This document shows positions 1 to 6,478 of a DNA stretch of 12,827 bases, in pieces. Position numbers and translations under genes: made by a program. The DNA is taken from assembly GCA_913064755.1 (NCBI GenBank), contig CAJYBQ010000049.1:1-12827 (forward strand), given 5' to 3'. The notes under the pieces were generated by a model, which made no database searches, was not told where the DNA came from, and worked only from the letters and a program-made list of their open reading frames with translations. Source of the stretch: an uncultured Alphaproteobacteria bacterium. Lineage in GTDB: Bacteria; Pseudomonadota; Alphaproteobacteria; Minwuiales; Minwuiaceae. Numbering within the stretch: the first letter of the stretch is position 1; every line of letters starts with the position of its first letter.

Positions 1-324
1 ACGGAGCGTGCATTCGTCGCCACCACCGTGCTGCGGCGTTATTCTCACAAGGCAAGCGGTGACGCGGTGGAAGAGATGGAGGCCCTGCTGTCGGAGGACA
101 TGATCCGGCAGGCGAGCCAGATCGGCGCCGCGATGCGACTGGCCCAGACGCTGGGCTGCGGTGCCCCTGCCGCGCTGAAGGGCGCGCGCATCGACCGCAA
201 TGGCGATGAACTGGTGCTGACGGTGCCGATGTCGCTGCGTGAACTGATCGGGGAAACGGTGGAGGCCCGGTTGAAGCGGCTGGCGAATACCTTCAACTGC
301 ACGTCGCGGATCGAAGCCGTCTGA
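1..324 (+). CDS. ppx: Exopolyphosphatase (Ppx/GppA family), C-terminal fragment
   Basis: The frame is open from the first base of the window and ends at TGA 322-324, giving 107 visible residues, so the gene begins outside the window. The visible part reads ERAFVATTVLRRYSHK, then a helical stretch with RQASQIGAAMRLAQTLG and a small beta-rich end (GDELVLTVP, TFNCTSRIEAV). This resembles the C-terminal HD-like helical domain of Ppx/GppA phosphatases, which release phosphate from the ends of polyphosphate chains or convert pppGpp to ppGpp. The ASP/actin-like catalytic half is not in view, so Ppx and GppA cannot be separated by residues. The rnd-aspS neighbourhood is common for ppx in alphaproteobacteria and supports the call. 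The family assignment is from memory of the C-terminal pattern and is moderately sure. Confidence 0.72.
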   Translation, partial: TERAFVATTVLRRYSHKASGDAVEEMEALLSEDMIRQASQIGAAMRLAQTLGCGAPAALKGARIDRNGDELVLTVPMSLRELIGETVEARLKRLANTFNCTSRIEAV

Positions 325-326
325 TC

Positions 327-344
327 GGGGCGGGTCTTCGCCCC
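327..344. terminator. Possible bidirectional hairpin between convergent ppx and tauE
   Basis: GGGGCG (327-332) and CGCCCC (339-344) form a perfect 6-bp stem around the loop GGTCTT. It lies three bases after the ppx stop and 24 bases beyond the end of the leftward permease gene, so it could end transcription from both sides. Neither side carries a convincing T-tract, so intrinsic termination would be weak. Confidence 0.35.
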
Positions 345-367
345 CATGGCGGATCGGTGACCGGCCC

Positions 368-1138
368 CTACCAGATCGGTATTGCCGCCAGCGCGGACAG
401 GCCGCACAGCGCCAGCGCGGCACGGCGAAACAGCCTTTCCGACGCAAAGGGAAACAGGCGCGCGCCGAGATACAGGCCCAGGCCGTAGGCGGGGCCGAGG
501 GTGATGGCCAGCAGCATCTGCGGCATGCCGATCAACCCGTAGGCCAGGAATGTCAGGCCGCCGATCACCATTGTCACCGCGAACAGGGCGTTCACGTTGT
601 GGCGTATCGCGCGCACATCGCCCGCACCGCCGACCCAGAACAGGATCACCGGCGGGCCGTAGAAGCTGGCGATGCCGCCGGCGAGGCCGGACAACAGGCC
701 GACACCGACCACCCCCGCTGTCGGCACCGGCCGCGTGCGTTGCCAGCCGGAAGCCATGGCCAGGACAGCGGCGAGAACCATGCCGGAAATGATCCAGCGG
801 AGGACGTCGGTCGGGGCATGGGTCAGGATCCAGGCCCCGGCAGGTGTCGCGATGGCAATGCCGATGGTGATCGGCACCATCTCGCGCCAGTTGCATCTGC
901 GGATGCCCTGCAGGGTCAGGGGCAGGCCGAAGGTCGAGTTGATCATCCAGAGCGCGACGATCGCGATCCTCGGGTCCAGGAAGGCACTGGACAGGGGCAC
1001 GAAGACCAGGGCCGCGCCGAAGCCGCTGAAGCCACGGGTCAGCCCGGCCAGCAGCATGGCCAGGGCGAGCAACAGGGTCTCGTAGGTCATCAGGGCAACG
1101 AAGCCGTTGCCCATCTGGGTGCCGATATCCGTCAGCAT
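368..1138 (-). CDS. Sulfite exporter TauE/SafE family membrane permease
   Basis: This 256-residue, very hydrophobic protein has the two-repeat layout of the TauE/SafE (DUF81) family: about 7-8 membrane helices. Matching glycine-rich segments open each half, GLTRGFSGFGAALVFVPL (residues 32-49) in the first and GLLSGLAGGIASFYGPPVIL (148-167) in the second. Family members are inner-membrane permeases linked to export of sulfite, sulfoacetate or other small organosulfur anions, but most are uncharacterised. The ATG at 1136-1138 lies only five bases after the rnd stop, so the gene is probably co-transcribed and translationally coupled with rnd. No clear Shine-Dalgarno precedes it. Starts at Met9 or Met17 are possible and would still keep the first membrane helix. 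No sulfur-metabolism gene is nearby, so the substrate is unknown. Confidence 0.85.
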   Translation of the reverse strand: MLTDIGTQMGNGFVALMTYETLLLALAMLLAGLTRGFSGFGAALVFVPLSSAFLDPRIAIVALWMINSTFGLPLTLQGIRRCNWREMVPITIGIAIATPAGAWILTHAPTDVLRWIISGMVLAAVLAMASGWQRTRPVPTAGVVGVGLLSGLAGGIASFYGPPVILFWVGGAGDVRAIRHNVNALFAVTMVIGGLTFLAYGLIGMPQMLLAITLGPAYGLGLYLGARLFPFASERLFRRAALALCGLSALAAIPIW

Positions 1139-1143
1139 TCGAA

Positions 1144-2307
1144 TTACTCAGGCGCGTCGAGCGCGATCTCCACGACTTCCTGGCCCTGGATGGCAAGGCC
1201 GAGGCGGCCGGACTTCAGCCGCAAGGCGTCATTGCCGAACACTTCACGCCGCCAGCCCTTCAGGGCCGGAATGTCGGCTTCGTCATCCGCGGCCAGCTTC
1301 TCGATGTCCGGGCCGGGGCAAACCAGCTTCTGTGCCACGCCGTGGGCCGCGCACTTGCGTTTCATCAGCACCTTCAGCAATTCGATGACCGGCAGCAGTG
1401 CCGGGGCGGGCGGTTCGGACCGTTCCACGCGCGGCCAGGATTCCTTCGGCATGTCCAGCGCGACCTTGACGGCTTCCATCAGCCCGTTGCCGAACGGACC
1501 TTCCGCGATCTTGCGGTTCAGGCTGCGGACGGCGGCCAGCTTGTCGCGGTTCTCCGGCGGGTCGGAGGCGATTTCCAGCAGCGCCTCGTCACGGATCACA
1601 CGGTTGCGCGGCAGGTCGCGACGCTGGGCTTCCAGTTCCCGCCATGCCGCCAGTTCGCGCAACACGGCCAGGAAACGTGGCTTGTTGGTGCGCGCCTTCA
1701 GGCGTTTCCAGGCATCTTCAGGCTGAACCGAATAGATCGACAGATCGGCCAGCGTCCCCATCTCCCCGCCAACCCATTCGTGGCGGCCGGACCGCTCGAG
1801 CTCTTCCAGCATCCGGTCGTAGACCGTGCGCAGGTGCGTCACGTCCGACAGCGCATAGGAAAGCTGCTTGTCGCTCAACGGGCGGCGCGACCAGTCGGTG
1901 AAGCGGCTGGTCTTGTCGATGCTCTGTCCCGCCAGCTTCCGCACCAGGGCGTCATAGGCGATCTGTTCCCCGAACCCCATGACCATTGCCGCGACCTGCG
2001 TGTCGAACAGCGGTGTCGGTACCGACCCGGTCATGTTGACGAAGATCTCGATATCCTGCCGGGCGGCATGGAACACCTTCACGATGCCCGGATCGGCCAG
2101 CAGGTCGAACAGCGGCTGCTGGTCCAGTCCCGCGGCGAGGGGGTCGATGATCGCGCCCTCGTCCGCCGGTCCGGCAAGCTGAACCAGGCAGAGCTTGGGA
2201 TAATAGGTGTTTTCCCGCAGGAACTCGGTATCGATGGCGACGTACGGTTGCCCGGACAGCCCGTCGATGTATCGCTGTAGCGATTCTGTACTGGTGATGA
2301 TCTGCAT
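1144..2307 (-). CDS. rnd: Ribonuclease D
   Basis: This 387-residue protein is a DEDD-family 3'-5' exoribonuclease that trims tRNA precursors and other small RNAs. The exonuclease domain spans about residues 1-170. Exo I is AIDTEF with acidic residues D26 and E28, Exo II is FHAARQDIEIF with D85, and Exo III is YALSDV with Y151 and D155, which makes it the DEDDy type. An HRDC nucleic-acid-binding domain follows at about 208-290, then a C-terminal helical region as in Escherichia coli RNase D. Length is normal for the family. The start ATG (2305-2307) is preceded by no Shine-Dalgarno. A CTATAA box lies only nine bases upstream, so the message may be nearly leaderless. It is divergent from aspS and is followed closely by the TauE-type permease. 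All catalytic residues appear intact. Confidence 0.95.
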   Translation of the reverse strand: MQIITSTESLQRYIDGLSGQPYVAIDTEFLRENTYYPKLCLVQLAGPADEGAIIDPLAAGLDQQPLFDLLADPGIVKVFHAARQDIEIFVNMTGSVPTPLFDTQVAAMVMGFGEQIAYDALVRKLAGQSIDKTSRFTDWSRRPLSDKQLSYALSDVTHLRTVYDRMLEELERSGRHEWVGGEMGTLADLSIYSVQPEDAWKRLKARTNKPRFLAVLRELAAWRELEAQRRDLPRNRVIRDEALLEIASDPPENRDKLAAVRSLNRKIAEGPFGNGLMEAVKVALDMPKESWPRVERSEPPAPALLPVIELLKVLMKRKCAAHGVAQKLVCPGPDIEKLAADDEADIPALKGWRREVFGNDALRLKSGRLGLAIQGQEVVEIALDAPE

Positions 2308-2316
2308 GGCGGTGGC

Positions 2317-2322
2317 TTATAG
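2317..2322 (-). promoter_or_regulatory. Candidate -10 box for rnd
   Basis: On the minus strand the sequence reads GCTATAAGCC, giving CTATAA as a -10-like hexamer that ends nine bases before the rnd ATG. The expected transcription start would then fall about two or three bases from the start codon. No good -35 hexamer sits 16-18 bases upstream, so the call rests on the -10 alone. Confidence 0.3.
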
Positions 2323-2371
2323 CAGATCAGGCGTCGCTGCCAGTGAGAACGGACGCAGGCGTGGATCGACC

Positions 2372-2400
2372 TTGACAATTCGGGCCATAGGGGTTTCGTT
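2372..2400 (+). promoter_or_regulatory. Candidate sigma70-type promoter for aspS
   Basis: A perfect -35 consensus TTGACA (2372-2377) stands 68 bases before the aspS start in the rnd-aspS divergent spacer. The position 17 bases downstream (2395-2400, TTCGTT) is only a weak -10 match, so the -35 is the main evidence. The leader would be about 40 bases and shows no clear ribosome binding site. Confidence 0.4.
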
Positions 2401-2445
2401 CCGGCGCGCCTGCTCCGATCCGTTTCAACAGATGGTTTCCCGCCC

Positions 2446-4239
2446 ATGCATGCCTTTCGTACCCATACCTGTGGTGCCCTGCGCCGCGCCGACGAGAACG
2501 CGACCGTTCGCCTGTCGGGCTGGATTCATCGCAAGCGCGATCATGGCAACCTGCTGTTCGTCGACCTGCGCGACCATTACGGCCTGACCCAGTGCGTGGT
2601 CGAGGCCGATGAGCCGGGGTTCGCGGAAGTCGACGGCGCCCGCGCCGAAAGCGTCATCACCGTCACCGGCCGTGTCGTGCCGCGCGATGCGGATGCCATC
2701 AATCCCGATCTGCCGACCGGCGAGATCGAGGTGCGCATCGAAGCGGTCGACGTGCAGAGCAGCACCGGTGACCTGCCGATGCCCGTCTTCGGCGACCAGG
2801 AATACCCGGAAGACATCCGCCTGAAGTACCGGTTCCTGGATCTGCGGCGGGAGCGGATGCACCGCAACATCACCATGCGGTCAAGGATCATCTCCGCCAT
2901 TCGCCGCCGCATGAACGACGAAGGCTTCATGGAATTCCAGACGCCGATCCTTACGGCGTCGAGCCCCGAGGGCGCGCGCGACTTCCTGGTGCCCAGCCGG
3001 GTGCATCCGGGCCAGTTCTACGCGCTGCCGCAGGCGCCGCAGCAGTTCAAGCAGTTGCTGATGATCTCCGGCTTCGACCGCTATTTCCAGATTGCGCCGT
3101 GCTTCCGCGACGAGGACGCCCGTGCCGACCGCAGCCCGGGCGAGTTCTACCAGCTTGACGTGGAGATGAGCTTCGTCACGCAGGAAGACGTCTTCCAGGC
3201 CATCGAACCCGTTCTTGCCGGCACGTTCGAGGAGTTCTCCGACTGGCCGGTGGTGGACAAGCCGTTCCCGCGCATTCCCTACCGGGAGGCCATGCTGCGC
3301 TACGGCACCGACAAGCCGGACCTGCGGATTGCGGAATCCATGGACATCCACGACGTGACCGAAGAGTTCCGTGGCGGTGGCTTCGGCATCTTCGCAAGGT
3401 CCATCGACAAGGGCGCGGTCGTGCGCGCCATCCCGGCCCCGGGTGCCGGTTCCCGTCCGCGGTCCTTCTTCGACGGTGTCAATGACTGGGCGCGGCGCGA
3501 GGGTGCGGCGGGCCTGGGCTACATCATCTTCGGCGAGGAAGGCCCGAAGGGTCCGATTGCCAAGAACCTCGACGCCGCTCGTGTCGAGGCCATTCGGGTG
3601 GCTTGCGGCCTCGAAGCCGGCGATGCCGTGTTCTTCGCCTGCGACCAGGCCCAGGGTGCCGCCACGCTGGCCGGCAAGGCACGTATCAAGCTGGCGGACC
3701 AGCTGGAACTGATCCAGCGTGGCCAGTACCGGTTCTGCTGGATCGTCGATTTCCCGCACTTCGAATGGAACGAGGACGAGAAGAAGATCGACTTCTCCCA
3801 CAACCCGTTCTCCATGCCGCAAGGCGGGATGGAAGCGCTGGAGACCATGGATCCGCTGGATATCCTTGCCTACCAGTACGACATCGTCTGCAACGGGATC
3901 GAGCTTTCGTCGGGTGCCATCCGGAACCATCGCCCGGACATCATGCTCAAGGCATTCGAGATTGCGGGGTACGACGCGGCGGAAGTCGAGACCCAGTTCG
4001 CGGGCATGATGAATGCCCTGCGCTACGGCGCGCCGCCCCATGGTGGCATCGCGCCGGGTATCGACCGGATCGTCATGCTGATCCTGGATGAGCCGAACCT
4101 GCGCGAGATCGTGGCCTTCCCCATGAACCAGCAGGCGCAGGATCTGCTGATGGGTGCCCCGGCACCGGCCGATCCGAAGCAGCTGCGCGAACTGCACATC
4201 CGGACGGTCATGCCGAAGGTGGAGAAGAAGGAAGACTGA
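2446..4239 (+). CDS. aspS: Aspartyl-tRNA synthetase, probably non-discriminating
   Basis: This 597-residue protein is a class II bacterial-type AspRS, which charges aspartate onto tRNA in the cytoplasm. An OB-fold anticodon-binding domain covers about residues 1-110. The class II catalytic core contains QAPQQFKQLL and motif 2, FRDEDARADRSPGEFYQLD (from F220). A bacterial GAD-type insertion follows, then motif 3, GGIAPGIDR (533-541, with the arginine at the end). Length is normal. In the anticodon domain the segment RKRDHGN carries H33 where E. coli-like discriminating enzymes have leucine. A histidine there is associated with non-discriminating AspRS enzymes that also make Asp-tRNA(Asn) for GatCAB. 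The start ATG lies in ATGCATGCC with no clear Shine-Dalgarno, but the N-terminal MHAFRTHTCG aligns with typical AspRS starts. The lower-specificity reading is inference. Confidence 0.97.
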   Translation: MHAFRTHTCGALRRADENATVRLSGWIHRKRDHGNLLFVDLRDHYGLTQCVVEADEPGFAEVDGARAESVITVTGRVVPRDADAINPDLPTGEIEVRIEAVDVQSSTGDLPMPVFGDQEYPEDIRLKYRFLDLRRERMHRNITMRSRIISAIRRRMNDEGFMEFQTPILTASSPEGARDFLVPSRVHPGQFYALPQAPQQFKQLLMISGFDRYFQIAPCFRDEDARADRSPGEFYQLDVEMSFVTQEDVFQAIEPVLAGTFEEFSDWPVVDKPFPRIPYREAMLRYGTDKPDLRIAESMDIHDVTEEFRGGGFGIFARSIDKGAVVRAIPAPGAGSRPRSFFDGVNDWARREGAAGLGYIIFGEEGPKGPIAKNLDAARVEAIRVACGLEAGDAVFFACDQAQGAATLAGKARIKLADQLELIQRGQYRFCWIVDFPHFEWNEDEKKIDFSHNPFSMPQGGMEALETMDPLDILAYQYDIVCNGIELSSGAIRNHRPDIMLKAFEIAGYDAAEVETQFAGMMNALRYGAPPHGGIAPGIDRIVMLILDEPNLREIVAFPMNQQAQDLLMGAPAPADPKQLRELHIRTVMPKVEKKED

Positions 4240-4246
4240 GGCCGGT

Positions 4247-4278
4247 CGGACTTCCGGGCGCCTGCCACGGCGGGTCCG
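4247..4278 (+). terminator. Weak imperfect hairpin after aspS
   Basis: CGGAC (4247-4251) can pair with GTCCG (4274-4278), and inside it CGCC (4259-4262) with GGCG (4269-4272), with an asymmetric bulge between. It begins eight bases after the aspS stop. The following bases (GGGGCTTCGTCATTT) are only mildly T-rich, so this is a poor terminator candidate. Confidence 0.25.
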
Positions 4279-4316
4279 GGGGCTTCGTCATTTGCCGCAT
4301 GGTGTCGTGACGGCGA

Positions 4317-4357
4317 TGACGCGTTGACGCGTCCTGCCTGCATCCGACGCGTGTCGG
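4317..4357. promoter_or_regulatory. TGACGCGT repeat cluster, possible operator of the MFS gene
   Basis: TGACGCGT occurs twice back to back (4317-4324 and 4325-4332). A third near-copy, CGACGCGT, stands at 4345-4352. The ACGCGT core is palindromic, so the cluster also forms the dyads GACGCG-TTGA-CGCGTC (4318-4333) and CCGAC-GCGT-GTCGG (4344-4357). It lies 52-92 bases upstream of the transporter start, where an operator or activator site would be expected. No binding protein is identified, and no T-tract follows to make it a terminator. Confidence 0.4.
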
Positions 4358-4395
4358 GTCTGCGTCCGGGGCGGGTGCCCGGCGTGATTTTCATG

Positions 4396-4401
4396 TATTG
4401 T
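4396..4401 (+). promoter_or_regulatory. Candidate -10 box for the MFS gene
   Basis: TATTGT within ATTTTCATGTATTGTCTCGCAC ends seven bases before the start ATG in an otherwise GC-rich spacer. A start site about seven bases downstream would coincide with the ATG, implying a leaderless message, consistent with the absence of a Shine-Dalgarno. No recognisable -35 lies at the right distance. Confidence 0.3.
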
Positions 4402-4408
4402 CTCGCAC

Positions 4409-5626
4409 ATGACTGATTTCGCCGCATCGCCGCAGAGCACCGGTTACCTGTCCCGTGACCGGGTCGGGTTCCTCTTCCTGAACGTGGGCCATTTCTTCGA
4501 CCACATGTTCATGCTCATCTTTGCCACCGTCGCGGTGGCACTGGCAGGGCAGGAGGGCATGTCATACCGGCAGCTTCTGGAACTGCTGACCCCGGCGCTG
4601 GTCATGTTCGGTGTCGGGTCGCTTCCGGCGGGCTGGCTGGCGGATCGCTGGTCGCGGCAGGGCATGATCGCGGTCTTCTTCATCGGGATCGGCGGGGCTT
4701 CCATCGCGACCGGCTTCGCGGACGAAACCTGGCAGATCATGCTGGGGCTGGGTGCCATCGGTACCTTCGCGGCGATCTATCATCCCGTCGGCATCGCGAT
4801 GGTGGTGGAGGGCCAGGAGAAGGTCGGGCGCGCGCTGGGCATCAATGGTGTCTGGGGCAACATGGGACTGGCTGCCGCACCGTTGCTGACCGGCTGGCTG
4901 ATCGAGATCGCCAACTGGCGCGCCGCCTTCATCGTGCCGGGCCTTGTGTCGGTCCTGGTCGGTCTCGCCTATATCCGGTTCTGCCGACAGGGACGCGGCA
5001 TCGTGAGGGCAGAGAAACGCACCGTGCCGGACCCGGGGGAGCATGATCTGACCCGTCCCGTGCTGATCCGGGTGGCACTGGCCCTGACCCTGACGATCCT
5101 GTTTGGCGGCGTGATCTTCCATGCCTCCGCCGTGGTGCTGCCGAAACTGTTCTCGGAACGCCTGTCCGACATCACCAGCGATATCGGCACCATCGGCACC
5201 TATGCGGCGATCGTCCTGGCGATCGCGTCCTTCGCGCAGATCGCCGTCGGCCACCTGATCGATCGGTTCCCGGTGCGCCGCATCCTGTTCCTGATCGCGC
5301 TCTGCCAGGTGCCGATGCTGGCGCTGGTGGCCTCCATCTCCGGCATTCCCATCGTGCTGGCATCCATCATGATGATGGCGCTGATCTTCGGCGAGATCCC
5401 GATCCACGACACGATCGTCACCCGCTACACGCGGGCCGCCTGGCGTGGACGGGTGTTCGCGGTGAAGTTCGTTCTGGCCCTCCTGGTCGCCGCCGTGGTG
5501 CCGCGACTCATCGGCTCCGTGCATGATGATCACGGGCTTGACGTGCTGTTCCTGATCCTTGCCGCCGCCGCGGCGGGTGTTGCCCTGTCGGCCCTGATCC
5601 TGCCCGTGGCACGCAAGGCAGCCTGA
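4409..5626 (+). CDS. MFS transporter, fosmidomycin-resistance-like efflux type
   Basis: This 405-residue integral membrane protein has the hydrophobic pattern of a 12-helix major facilitator. A short N-terminal tail precedes helix 1 (FLFLNVGHFFDHMFMLIFAT, about residues 21-40). A motif A-like loop GWLADRWSRQG falls between helices 2 and 3 (75-85), and AIYHPVG (122-128) is in helix 4. The GHFFDH and YHPVG segments recall the Fsr (fosmidomycin resistance) branch of MFS drug exporters, so export of a small toxic compound is a reasonable guess, but the substrate cannot be read from sequence. The central loop after helix 6 is charged (RAEKRTVPDPGEHD). It is a single gene, with 169 bases between aspS and its start and its own upstream repeat cluster. 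The ATG at 4409 starts just before helix 1 and has no Shine-Dalgarno. Confidence 0.88.
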   Translation: MTDFAASPQSTGYLSRDRVGFLFLNVGHFFDHMFMLIFATVAVALAGQEGMSYRQLLELLTPALVMFGVGSLPAGWLADRWSRQGMIAVFFIGIGGASIATGFADETWQIMLGLGAIGTFAAIYHPVGIAMVVEGQEKVGRALGINGVWGNMGLAAAPLLTGWLIEIANWRAAFIVPGLVSVLVGLAYIRFCRQGRGIVRAEKRTVPDPGEHDLTRPVLIRVALALTLTILFGGVIFHASAVVLPKLFSERLSDITSDIGTIGTYAAIVLAIASFAQIAVGHLIDRFPVRRILFLIALCQVPMLALVASISGIPIVLASIMMMALIFGEIPIHDTIVTRYTRAAWRGRVFAVKFVLALLVAAVVPRLIGSVHDDHGLDVLFLILAAAAAGVALSALILPVARKAA

Positions 5627-5659
5627 GTCCGTAACCCCCTGAAAGGACAGGAATGTCGC

Positions 5660-5674
5660 GATGCTGTCAGCATC
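5660..5674. repeat. 15-base palindrome upstream of the peroxiredoxin promoter
   Basis: GATGCTG (5660-5666) and CAGCATC (5668-5674) are perfect 7-base inverted arms around a single T. It is 34 bases past the MFS stop and 36 bases before the peroxiredoxin -35 box. It could be an operator. As RNA it could fold only as a 5-bp stem with a 5-base loop, with no immediate T-tract, so it is a poor terminator. Confidence 0.4.
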
Positions 5675-5710
5675 AGTCGAGCGCGTTCTTTAAAATAATT
5701 CCAAAGAGCA

Positions 5711-5738
5711 TTGAACTTTGCGCATAGGTGATTATGTT
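5711..5738 (+). promoter_or_regulatory. Sigma70-type promoter of the peroxiredoxin gene
   Basis: TTGAAC (5711-5716) and TATGTT (5733-5738) are separated by 16 bases, a reasonable housekeeping promoter. Immediately upstream lies an AT-rich tract (TTCTTTAAAATAATTCC, 5687-5703) that stands out in this GC-rich DNA and could act as an UP element or regulator site. The pentamers TGAAC (5712-5716) and GTTCA (5736-5740) are inverted repeats flanking the spacer. I find no match to a canonical OxyR spacing pattern. Confidence 0.55.
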
Positions 5739-5747
5739 CACTGCATC

Positions 5748-5765
5748 GGGGCCGCGAACGGCCCC
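5748..5765 (+). promoter_or_regulatory. 5' leader hairpin of the peroxiredoxin mRNA
   Basis: GGGGCCG (5748-5754) and CGGCCCC (5759-5765) form a perfect 7-bp GC stem closed by the loop CGAA. It begins about ten bases after the predicted -10 box, so it would sit at the very 5' end of the transcript, 16 bases before the Shine-Dalgarno. A 5'-terminal hairpin of this kind may stabilise the mRNA. No T-tract follows. Confidence 0.45.
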
Positions 5766-5781
5766 ACCGACATGAGATTGC

Positions 5782-5786
5782 AGGAG
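5782..5786 (+). promoter_or_regulatory. Strong ribosome binding site of the peroxiredoxin gene
   Basis: AGGAG lies seven bases before the ATG at 5794. It is the best Shine-Dalgarno in the window and fixes the start codon, which is consistent with high expression. Confidence 0.75.
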
Positions 5787-5793
5787 ATTTTCG

Positions 5794-6333
5794 ATGCGTG
5801 TACCCAGCGTGACTTTCAAGACCCGCGTGCGTGACGAAGCGGTAGGCGGCCCGAACCCCTTCCGCTGGCAGGACCGCACCAGCGACGACATCTTCAAGGG
5901 GCGCAAGGTTGTCCTGTTCTCGCTTCCCGGCGCGTTCACCCCGACCTGCAGCTCCACCCACCTGCCGGGTTACGAGGCCAACTTCGAGGCCCTGAAGGCG
6001 GAAGGCGTGGATGAGGTCATCTGCATGTCCGTCAACGACGCCTTCGTGATGTACCAGTGGGGCAAGAACCTCGGCGCGAAGAACGTGACCCTGTTGCCGG
6101 ATGGCAATGCCGACTTCACCAGGGGCATGGACATGCTGGTGGACAAGGCCAACCTGGGCTTCGGTGCCCGTTCATGGCGTTACTCGGCGCTGGTCGATGA
6201 CGGCGAAGTGGTCGAGATGTTCGTCGAGCCGGGCAAGAGCGACCTTTGCGAGACCGACCCGTTCGAGGTCTCCGACGCCGACACGATGCTGGCGGCCGTG
6301 AAGGCGCGCAACGCCAAAGCAAAGGCCGCGTGA
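5794..6333 (+). CDS. Peroxiredoxin, Prx5 (PrxIIE/AhpE-like) type
   Basis: This 179-residue thioredoxin-fold peroxidase would reduce hydrogen peroxide and organic hydroperoxides in the cytoplasm. The active-site segment is PGAFTPTCSSTHLPGY, with T49, the peroxidatic cysteine C52, and R126 in the GARSWRY segment completing the usual Prx catalytic set. Two more cysteines are present, C77 (VICMSV) and C152 (DLCETDPF). C77 matches the second cysteine of bacterial and plant Prx5 proteins, and C152 is near the resolving cysteine of atypical two-Cys Prx5. No C-terminal glutaredoxin domain is fused, so the reductant is glutathione/glutaredoxin or thioredoxin from elsewhere. There is no signal peptide. 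It is monocistronic, with its own promoter, leader hairpin, strong ribosome binding site and terminator. Confidence 0.94.
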   Translation: MRVPSVTFKTRVRDEAVGGPNPFRWQDRTSDDIFKGRKVVLFSLPGAFTPTCSSTHLPGYEANFEALKAEGVDEVICMSVNDAFVMYQWGKNLGAKNVTLLPDGNADFTRGMDMLVDKANLGFGARSWRYSALVDDGEVVEMFVEPGKSDLCETDPFEVSDADTMLAAVKARNAKAKAA

Positions 6334-6367
6334 CGTCCTGCCTGCCGCTGAACGATTGAACGACCAG

Positions 6368-6408
6368 AGGGCCCTCGCCACCAACCGTGGCGGGGGCCCT
6401 TCTGCTTT
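6368..6408 (+). terminator. Rho-independent terminator of the peroxiredoxin gene
   Basis: A 14-bp stem is formed by 6368-6381 (AGGGCCCTCGCCAC) and 6387-6400 (GTGGCGGGGGCCCT), with one T-G wobble and the loop CAACC. It is followed by TCTGCTTT. It begins 35 bases after the stop codon and is by far the best terminator in the window. Confidence 0.85.
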
Positions 6409-6434
6409 GGGGGATGAGCCGCGCGCGGTTTGCG

Positions 6435-6440
6435 CTATCC
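6435..6440 (+). promoter_or_regulatory. Candidate -10 box of the enolase-superfamily gene
   Basis: CTATCC within TTTGCGCTATCCTGT lies downstream of the peroxiredoxin terminator and about 38 bases before the ATG at 6479, leaving a G-rich leader. No clear -35 hexamer is present at 16-18 bases, so support is weak. Confidence 0.3.
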
Positions 6441-6478
6441 TGTCTCGGCAGGGGAGCGGTTTGGGGGCAGGCAGGGGC

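Noticed and set aside
599..1726. Plus-strand open frames opposite the permease and rnd genes
   Set aside because: They span the end of one gene and the start of another on the opposite strand and have no domain. The minus-strand genes carry intact family motifs.
2881..4197. A 438-codon minus-strand frame opposite aspS
   Set aside because: Antisense shadow of a highly conserved synthetase gene, with histidine/arginine-rich composition and no motif.
5711..5745. Possible OxyR box at the peroxiredoxin promoter
   Set aside because: One ATAG (5724-5727) is present, but the expected CTAT partners at 7-base spacing are missing, so no OxyR site can be claimed.
6356..6478. A 41-codon N-terminal extension of the enolase-superfamily gene
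   Set aside because: It would be translated through the peroxiredoxin terminator hairpin and shows no family similarity. ATG 6479 gives the normal MKIIGVRSHVLRY start.
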